Below, in pieces: positions 7,616 through 12,143 of a DNA stretch of 12,143 nt (position 1 is its first letter; each line of letters opens with the position of its first letter). The position numbers and the translations under genes are program-made. Origin of the DNA: Chitinophagaceae bacterium (lineage in GTDB: Bacteria > Bacteroidota > Bacteroidia > Chitinophagales > Chitinophagaceae); contig PMUF01000278.1 of assembly GCA_003167015.1 (NCBI GenBank), forward strand, positions 1 through 12,143, in the 5' to 3' direction. A model generated the notes under the pieces. It saw only the letters and a list, made by a program, of their open reading frames with translations, was not told the origin of the DNA and made no database searches.

Positions 7616-8899
7616 ATGAAAAAGATTCTTCTTTTCGGCGCCGGAAAGTCGGCCACCAGTTTGATCCAATACCTCATCGGTGTGGCCACCGAACGCGACT
7701 GGCGGTTGGTTGTCGCGGAAAATAACCTGGCGCTGGCCGAGTCCAAGATCGGCGACGCCCCCTGCGCCCGGGCTGTCGCGATCAATGTCGCGGAGGAAGA
7801 GCAACGAGACGCCCTGGTGGAGCAGGCCGATATTGTCATTTCGTTGCTGCCGCCCGCTTTGCATTACCAGGTGGCACTGTCCTGTCTGAAGGCCCGGCGC
7901 AATCTCCTGACAGCCTCTTATGTGGACGAATCCATCCGCAGGCTAGCTCTGGCCGTCAGGGAAAACGGCCTCTTGTTCCTGTGTGAAATGGGTCTGGACC
8001 CCGGTATCGATCATATGAGCGCTCTGCACCTGATTCGGGAGATAAAGGTGGCTGGATGCGATCACATTCTTTCTTTTCATTCGCATACGGGCGGGTTGGT
8101 CGCCCCGGAAAGTGATGACAACCCCTGGCATTATAAGATCAGTTGGAATCCACGCAATGTGGTCCTCGCGGGGGCGGCGGGCGCCAAATTTAAGGCTGAC
8201 GGGCAGATAGTGACGCGTCCTTATTCCGACTTGTGGGAGGGGGGCGGATCCATTGCGGTATCCGGGGTCGGTCCGCTGGCCTGGTATCCTAACCGTGATT
8301 CTTTGCCTTATATCGACCTATACGGGCTGCAGGATACCGAGAGCTTTATCCGGACGACGCTTCGTCATCCGGATTTCTTACGCGCCTGGGGCCCGATCGT
8401 CAGGGCCGGATTGACGGATGACCGGCAGCCGATTGGCAGCGAGGTCAGGACATTCGCCGACTGGTCTGCCTCATTGTTGCCCCTGATCACCGCGGACAAC
8501 AGGCCGCTGTATGAATTCCTGGGTCTGCTGGGTCCGGAAAGCCTGCCGGCCGGCGCAGCCACTTCTGCCGATATCCTGCAATACCTGCTGGAAAACCGGC
8601 TGGCGATGCGTCCTCAGGATAAGGATATGATCGTGATGCAGCATGAGATCGGGTTTATGCGGGATGGGGAAAGATGGATGGAAAGGAGTACGCTTGTGGT
8701 CAAGGGGCAGGATCACTTAAACACCGCTATGGCCAGGACTGTAGGATTGCCCCTGGGTATCGCTGCCCGGTTGGTGCTGGAAGGCAGGATCGACCTGACG
8801 GGTCTGCATATTCCGATTGTGCCGGAGTTATATCTGCCCGTGTTGCGGGAGTTGGAAGAACAGGGTATTCGGTTCGAGCGGAGCGTTGCGTCTGCTTGA
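7616..8899 (+). CDS. Saccharopine dehydrogenase (LYS9-like)
   Basis: This 427-residue cytoplasmic enzyme has an N-terminal Rossmann fold, MKKILLFGAGKSA, with the dinucleotide loop GAGKSA at 8-13. A saccharopine dehydrogenase catalytic domain follows. Diagnostic blocks are ADIVISLLPP (71-80), GLDPGIDHMSA (126-136) and a SHTGGLVAPESDDNPW segment (156-171) followed by YKISWNPRNV. These closely parallel the GLDPGIDH and CGGLPAPE blocks of yeast Lys9. Enzymes of this type convert saccharopine with NAD(P)+ to glutamate and 2-aminoadipate 6-semialdehyde, or the reverse. In Bacteroidota a role in lysine degradation is more likely than in fungal-type biosynthesis, but that is inference. No lysine-pathway partner is in the window. 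It is transcribed divergently from DUF1800 across a 90-bp spacer, and its stop lies 8 bases from the end of the convergent PIN gene. Confidence 0.9.
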   Translation: MKKILLFGAGKSATSLIQYLIGVATERDWRLVVAENNLALAESKIGDAPCARAVAINVAEEEQRDALVEQADIVISLLPPALHYQVALSCLKARRNLLTASYVDESIRRLALAVRENGLLFLCEMGLDPGIDHMSALHLIREIKVAGCDHILSFHSHTGGLVAPESDDNPWHYKISWNPRNVVLAGAAGAKFKADGQIVTRPYSDLWEGGGSIAVSGVGPLAWYPNRDSLPYIDLYGLQDTESFIRTTLRHPDFLRAWGPIVRAGLTDDRQPIGSEVRTFADWSASLLPLITADNRPLYEFLGLLGPESLPAGAATSADILQYLLENRLAMRPQDKDMIVMQHEIGFMRDGERWMERSTLVVKGQDHLNTAMARTVGLPLGIAARLVLEGRIDLTGLHIPIVPELYLPVLRELEEQGIRFERSVASA

Positions 8900-8907
8900 A
8901 CAATGAT

Positions 8908-9090
8908 TTATGAAGATAATATATCCTTAAACGCTTCCAGGGTTGTGACATTTATAGAAGGAAATGAAATGGAAACCCACAACTCATAATCCCCCTCATA
9001 CAATTTATCCAGGATGATGCTAAATGCTGAACGACGGGAAATAGAACGGAGTAAGGCATTGGTGTCCAGCACCACTTTTAAAGAAGCCAT
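8908..9090 (-). pseudogene. PIN-family toxin gene, internally deleted remnant
   Basis: The frame encodes only 60 residues. Residues 1-40 match the start of toxins of the putative toxin-antitoxin PIN family (COG1569/PIN_3 type): VVLDTNALLRSI with the first catalytic Asp9, then a RRSAFSIILDKLYEGDYELWVS segment. Residues 41-60 (ISFPSINVTTLEAFKDILSS) match the usual last strand and helix of the same family. Full-length members have about 130-140 residues, so about 75-80 residues are missing. The missing part holds the ILLEYEE-type glutamate and the later acidic cluster needed for Mg-dependent RNase activity. The frame is kept across the junction (about 8965-8973), where GAAAT occurs twice in tandem and GGAAA recurs 11 bp apart, which suggests a deletion between short repeats. 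The start overlaps the antitoxin stop (TAATG), as in intact systems. It is probably inactive. Confidence 0.75.
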
Positions 9091-9302
9091 TATTTCTTAT
9101 CCAGAATTTGCTGCAATTTCTCATCAGAATACCCCTTCGCATCCCATTCTGCATCTGCTTTATCCCTGGCCTTTTCAAGCAGGAATTTTGCCATGACCTT
9201 TTTAAGCTCAAGAAGATGAGCCTCCGGCACTTCAGCTGAAAATAGCTTTAACAACTCAGCTTGAACGTTACTTAAAGGCGGATGGACGGAAAGATTGGCC
9301 AT
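9090..9302 (-). CDS. Antitoxin-like small protein upstream of PIN toxin remnant
   Basis: This acidic, helical 70-residue protein has the pattern PLSNVQAELLKLFS (9-22), then LLELKKVMAKFLLEKARDKADAEWD and a C-terminal YSDEKLQQIL. It resembles the short proteins that precede PIN-family toxins in many Bacteroidota and cyanobacterial toxin-antitoxin modules. I know of no firm family name, and no ribbon-helix-helix or AbrB signature is obvious. The gene is complete, and its TAA stop shares one base with the ATG of the PIN remnant, so translational coupling is expected. In an intact module the protein would bind and neutralise the toxin and probably repress its own promoter. Local GC content is clearly lower than in neighbouring genes (15 of 60 bases in 9301-9360, against 36 of 60 in 8341-8400), consistent with transfer. 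Confidence 0.75.
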   Translation of the reverse strand: MANLSVHPPLSNVQAELLKLFSAEVPEAHLLELKKVMAKFLLEKARDKADAEWDAKGYSDEKLQQILDKK

Positions 9303-9406
9303 GATTCTGCTTTTTACTATCTCAAATTACAAATAAAGCTGAATATCAGGAAATAACTATTTCACCAAGGTTTCTTATCTATTTCACTATCAATCAGATA
9401 ACTGCG

Positions 9407-10741
9407 TTAGTTGACGTCGACCGACAGGACATTGAGGATCTGGTAATTGATGTCGCGGAAGAATACCTTGTATTTCCCTTTCCTCAGGTAGAGCAAATAA
9501 TTGTTCTTGCCGTTGGTGATATAGGTCTGGTCGGCCGGCACGAGTTGCCAGGCCGTCTTGTTATTCATTTCGAACTCGTTCAAATAATAAGCCTGCACTA
9601 AGTAAACCCCTGCCGTAGGAGGTTTGAGCGTTATTGGCTTTCGTATCCCGTCCAGGCTCAGCCATTCGGGCCGACCATCCTTATAAGTGGTCAGCGGATG
9701 GATCACACAGAGGTCATACAGGTCTTTGTCGGTCACATTGACGGGGTTACCATCGACTAACGCAATCGACGGTTCGGTCAGTGGGAATCGGGCGAGGTAA
9801 GCTTCATAAATGACGCGTCCGTAGGCGAAATTGCTCTCCTCCGTCATGTCAGTCTGATCGATGGTCAGCGGATCTATGCCCGAAATACGTTTGAACGCCA
9901 GTGCCATCGGGATAAAGCCATCGGGACCCGGCTTTTTGCTGATATGGGTGAAAGACGCATGCACCAGGATTTTGGCGGTAGAATCCTGCCTGATGACATT
10001 ATAGATATTTTCGGCCTGTATAGAATCGCGTTGACTGGCCGTATGGTCGCCAGCAGCTGTGTCCTCGTATGACACCAGGGTATACCCGATAGACAGGGCC
10101 GTACGGATCAGTTCCCCTGCCACGGGTTCCCCGGCATAATACCCGGTATGCATAGTTACCTTGTCCAGCGTATGGTCGGAAAAGTTATCCAGCATTTCCA
10201 TCGCCAGGTAACGGAATCCCTGCCGGTACAGGTCTTGCAGCAATGACATCGTAAATGCCCGGTGGATGGGTTTGGCGAATGCCTCGTTAATCATGATCAC
10301 GCGCCGGTCTTTGGCTGCCAGGTGAATATAGCTACGGGCATTGACGTGGGTGATATCCTTCAGCCCGACGGCGGTCTTGTATATCTTCCGGGTGGACGCC
10401 TCGTCAAGGGTATCATAGCTCCTGATCAAATATTGCATGGCCGTCTCATAGTCGCCGGCAAAGGCGAAATACTGGCTCATTTCATCGTAAAAGCCCTTGT
10501 CGCCGTAGATCTTCCGGAATTTCTGCTCATCGCGGAAAGCATGATAAAAGGGAAAAAGATAGTGGAAGTTCCCCTTGGGAGTCAGCATCAGCACATTCAG
10601 CTTGGGGCTATACCCGGTGGGGGCGGTTAACTTGCAGTACTCCTGCAGCCGCTGCACTGAGGGGAAAACTTCCTGGGAAAATGCACCGGAAGTCGCCAGG
10701 ATCATCCCGGCGAAAAGCAAAATCTTCTTAAATGAGCCCAT
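9407..10741 (-). CDS. Secreted ChaN/erythromycin esterase/TIKI-like protein
   Basis: This 444-residue protein has a clear signal peptide (MGSFKKILLFAGMILATSGAFSQ, cleavage near 23). Its N-terminal part is helical and includes a TPR-like stretch at about 88-110 (SQYFAFAGDYETAMQYLIRS). The core resembles the EreA/ChaN/TIKI fold: VIMINEAFAKPIHRAF (148-163) and then a SLLQDLYRQGFRYLAMEML segment, GYYAGEP (200-206), IGYTLVSYED (218-227), RDSIQAENI (238-246), KILVHASFTHISK (257-269) and ISGIDPLTIDQT (286-297). Strand-helix order and the conserved His, Glu and Arg positions suit this superfamily, whose members are metal-dependent or esterase/peptidase-like hydrolases. From residue 300 on is a beta-rich domain. 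The family assignment comes from motif memory and is moderately sure; the substrate is unknown. It follows the sirtuin and membrane-protein genes on the same strand but lies beyond their terminator. Confidence 0.7.
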   Translation of the reverse strand: MGSFKKILLFAGMILATSGAFSQEVFPSVQRLQEYCKLTAPTGYSPKLNVLMLTPKGNFHYLFPFYHAFRDEQKFRKIYGDKGFYDEMSQYFAFAGDYETAMQYLIRSYDTLDEASTRKIYKTAVGLKDITHVNARSYIHLAAKDRRVIMINEAFAKPIHRAFTMSLLQDLYRQGFRYLAMEMLDNFSDHTLDKVTMHTGYYAGEPVAGELIRTALSIGYTLVSYEDTAAGDHTASQRDSIQAENIYNVIRQDSTAKILVHASFTHISKKPGPDGFIPMALAFKRISGIDPLTIDQTDMTEESNFAYGRVIYEAYLARFPLTEPSIALVDGNPVNVTDKDLYDLCVIHPLTTYKDGRPEWLSLDGIRKPITLKPPTAGVYLVQAYYLNEFEMNNKTAWQLVPADQTYITNGKNNYLLYLRKGKYKVFFRDINYQILNVLSVDVN

Positions 10742-10757
10742 TGGGCTGCAATATTAG

Positions 10758-10770
10758 AACAAGTCTTGTT
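10758..10770. repeat. 13-bp palindrome in the spacer before the ChaN/TIKI-like gene
   Basis: AACAAGTCTTGTT is a perfect 6-1-6 inverted repeat. On the minus strand it sits 17 bases before the ATG at 10741 and directly precedes TAATATTG (10749-10756), a one-mismatch form of the TAnnTTTG promoter element. It could be an operator, or a small hairpin in the leader. No flanking T tract supports a terminator. Confidence 0.4.
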
Positions 10771-10810
10771 AGAAAAAGCTTAAATCCTTGCCTGGCAGCA
10801 GGCTTAAGCT
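10771..10810 (-). terminator. Intrinsic terminator of the sirtuin/membrane-protein operon
   Basis: On the minus strand AGCTTAA (10804-10810) pairs with TTAAGCT (10777-10783). Inside this, GCCTG (10799-10803) pairs with CAGGC (10790-10794) around a 4-nt loop, with six unpaired bases (10784-10789) on one side. A TTTTTCT tract (10771-10777) follows. The membrane-protein stop codon (10804-10806) lies within the stem. The imperfect stem lowers confidence somewhat, but position and T tract fit well. Confidence 0.6.
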
Positions 10811-11295
10811 GCGCCGCGCACCAAAATCTTCCTGGATTTGGCCAGTCGGACCCAGTAAATGATCCAGCAGACTATTCCACCTAAAAAGATCACCGGTATA
10901 ATAAGGCTTAGCGAAGAATCCGGTGTCACAGTCAGGAACCAGTTCATACCTAGTCCAATGGTGCTTGATATGCAGTAGACGATGCCGACTGCCTGCGTCG
11001 GGAGCTTGCTCAATCGCTCCACTACACGGGGGTCGGATGATCCCAGGATACTGTCTCCTTCCTGAAATTCTATTTCCTTCCGGATGGAACCCGCAATCCG
11101 GATGACGACCCAAAACTGCCAGATCTGGCCGAATAGGGGGATCAGCTGAAGCCACACCAGACCTGGCTGCATCAGCCGGTTTTCCGGCTTAACTGCCTTT
11201 AAGGTATTTTGCTGGGTAAGAAGGAATAAGACGGCAATGACGACAAATACCAACAAAAGGATGATCTGCAGATAGCCGCTGTCATAAGTGCGCAT
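10804..11295 (-). CDS. Four-helix integral membrane protein, function unknown
   Basis: The protein has 163 residues with four predicted membrane segments at about 8-27, 43-66, 101-121 and 128-149. The most distinctive stretch is ENRLMQPGLVWLQLIPLFGQ (38-57) followed by IWQFWVVIRIAGSIRKE. The pattern NR-x-M-x-PG-x-VWL-x-LIPLF-x3-WQF recurs in small membrane proteins of Bacteroidota and Planctomycetota that I know only as hypothetical. A polar loop (about 70-100, with FQEGDSILGSSDPR) separates helices two and three, and the C-terminus is basic (RLAKSRKILVR). The gene starts 26 bases after the sirtuin stop on the same strand, so the two are probably co-transcribed; no functional link between them is evident. 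A frame on the same strand covering 10769-11155 is a shadow. Confidence 0.8.
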   Translation of the reverse strand: MRTYDSGYLQIILLLVFVVIAVLFLLTQQNTLKAVKPENRLMQPGLVWLQLIPLFGQIWQFWVVIRIAGSIRKEIEFQEGDSILGSSDPRVVERLSKLPTQAVGIVYCISSTIGLGMNWFLTVTPDSSLSLIIPVIFLGGIVCWIIYWVRLAKSRKILVRGAA

Positions 11296-11321
11296 AAGTA
11301 TATGTTTAGGTGTTTAGACGA

Positions 11322-12035
11322 TTATGCCAAAAGGGCCAGCTTTTCCTGCAGCACCTTCACTCCCAGCGAAGCCGGCATCTCGATGGTTGTCAGGTTATGA
11401 ATAGGCGACGTATACGGGATCTTCTTATCCACGATAAACTTATGCGCCCCGGGTAATGCATAATCCACCAATCCCGCCGCGGGATATACCACCAGTGAAG
11501 TCCCCACCACGACAAAAATATCCGCCGAGCGCACCAGCGGCACCGCATGCCCGATCATCGGCACAGGCTCTTCGAACCAAACGATATGCGGCCGCAGCTG
11601 TGCGCCGTCTTCCGCCTTATGCCCCGGGAGAATGTCTTCCCGGATATCATAGACCAGCGTCTCATCAGCCTCGCTGCGCATTTTAAAGATCTCGCCGTGC
11701 AGGTGCAATACTTTTGTGCTGCCGGCCCGTTCGTGCAGGTCATCGATATTCTGCGTGATGATATGGACGTCGAAATCTTTTTCCAGCTCCGCCAGTCCCA
11801 GGTGGGCCGCATTAGGCTCGGCCTTCGCCACATCGCGTCGCCGCATATTGTAAAAATCCAGTACCAGCGCGGGGTTCTTGCGCCACGCCCGCGGGGTAGC
11901 GACTTCCGTCACTTCATACCCTTCCCACAATCCGTCGGAATCCCGGAAAGTCTTCAGGCCGCTCTCGGCGCTGATGCCGGCGCCGGTGAGAACGAAGACG
12001 CGATCGTCGGGGCCGATGGAGATTTTTTCGGGCAT
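11322..12035 (-). CDS. cobB: SIR2 family NAD-dependent protein deacylase (sirtuin)
   Basis: From ATG 12035 this is a 237-residue class III (CobB/SIRT5-like) sirtuin, which removes acyl groups from protein lysines using NAD+. NAD-binding motifs are GAGISAESGLKTFRDSDGLW (18-37) and TQNIDDLHERAG (94-105). The catalytic His is 113 in HLHGE, and GTSLVVYPAAGL is at 178-189. FYNMRR (61-66) supplies the Tyr62/Arg65 pair that in E. coli CobB recognises succinyl and malonyl groups, so desuccinylase activity is plausible. The whole protein lacks cysteine, so the usual four-Cys zinc site is absent, as I recall for other Bacteroidota homologues. The usual WFGE motif reads WFEE (153-156). ATG 12035 is preferred because it gives the normal family length and GGGGA lies nine bases upstream. 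The same frame stays open upstream through an ATG at 12116 to the window edge, so an N-terminal extension is possible. Confidence 0.9.
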   Translation of the reverse strand: MPEKISIGPDDRVFVLTGAGISAESGLKTFRDSDGLWEGYEVTEVATPRAWRKNPALVLDFYNMRRRDVAKAEPNAAHLGLAELEKDFDVHIITQNIDDLHERAGSTKVLHLHGEIFKMRSEADETLVYDIREDILPGHKAEDGAQLRPHIVWFEEPVPMIGHAVPLVRSADIFVVVGTSLVVYPAAGLVDYALPGAHKFIVDKKIPYTSPIHNLTTIEMPASLGVKVLQEKLALLA

Positions 12036-12143
12036 GGGTTTAGATCCCCGATGCGATCCTTTGCTGAGCAGCTTGCGGAAAGAGTAGTGTTTTCGCTCAA
12101 AAATCCCGAGAAACATCCCTCCGGGGCTAAACAGGCTGCGGAA

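Noticed and set aside
9303..9406. Promoter for the toxin-antitoxin module (TTTATTTG and TAATTTG on the minus strand)
   Set aside because: The region is so AT-rich that partial matches are expected by chance, and none has a correctly spaced TTG.
10769..11155. Minus-strand frame of 128 codons overlapping the four-helix membrane protein
   Set aside because: It overlaps in another frame; the membrane protein has consistent helices and a recognisable conserved stretch, while this frame is rich in Pro, Arg and His with no motif.
1..12143. CRISPR arrays, tRNA or rRNA genes, insertion sequences and phage genes
   Set aside because: No regularly spaced repeats, cloverleaf-like sequence, transposase motifs or terminal inverted repeats were seen on reading both strands.

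Overview
The window looks like chromosomal DNA of a Bacteroidota, most likely the Chitinophagaceae. The evidence is a promoter of the Bacteroidota type (TTG, 19 bp, TATATTTG), weak or absent Shine-Dalgarno sites, and protein types familiar from that family: a GYF_2 membrane protein, a DUF1800/DUF1501 pair, a LYS9-like saccharopine dehydrogenase and a cysteine-free CobB-type sirtuin. GC content is roughly mid-50s to 60 percent over most genes and drops clearly around the toxin-antitoxin remnant at about 8900-9400. No rRNA, tRNA, CRISPR array, insertion sequence or phage gene was seen.

Layout. Positions 1-703 (minus) hold the N-terminal part of a secreted beta-rich protein that runs off the left edge. 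Positions 850-2580 (minus) hold a complete phosphoglucomutase/phosphomannomutase, ending in a near-perfect intrinsic terminator that contains its stop codon. A divergent 275-bp spacer leads to two plus-strand genes: a single-pass GYF_2 protein (2856-4085) and a small secreted protein (4283-4600). The latter meets the DUF1501 gene tail to tail, with the two stop codons sharing TTAA. DUF1800 (5915-7525) and DUF1501 (4597-5901) form a tight minus-strand operon. A 90-bp divergent spacer separates DUF1800 from the saccharopine dehydrogenase gene (7616-8899, plus).

After it comes a low-GC islet with an antitoxin-like gene (9090-9302) overlapping a PIN-domain toxin gene (8908-9090). The toxin appears to have lost its middle by an in-frame deletion. 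Next is a secreted protein related to the ChaN/erythromycin-esterase/TIKI fold (9407-10741). Last comes a sirtuin followed 26 bp later by a four-helix membrane protein (12035-11322, then 11295-10804), ending in a second terminator that overlaps a stop codon.

Most of the window is ordinary core and accessory gene content. I do not see a convincing new multi-gene system. The points most worth a second look are the internally deleted PIN toxin beside an apparently intact antitoxin, the cysteine-free sirtuin with an altered substrate-loop motif and possible N-terminal extension, the uncharacterised DUF1800/DUF1501 secreted pair, and the altered putative active-site motif in the ChaN/TIKI-like protein.
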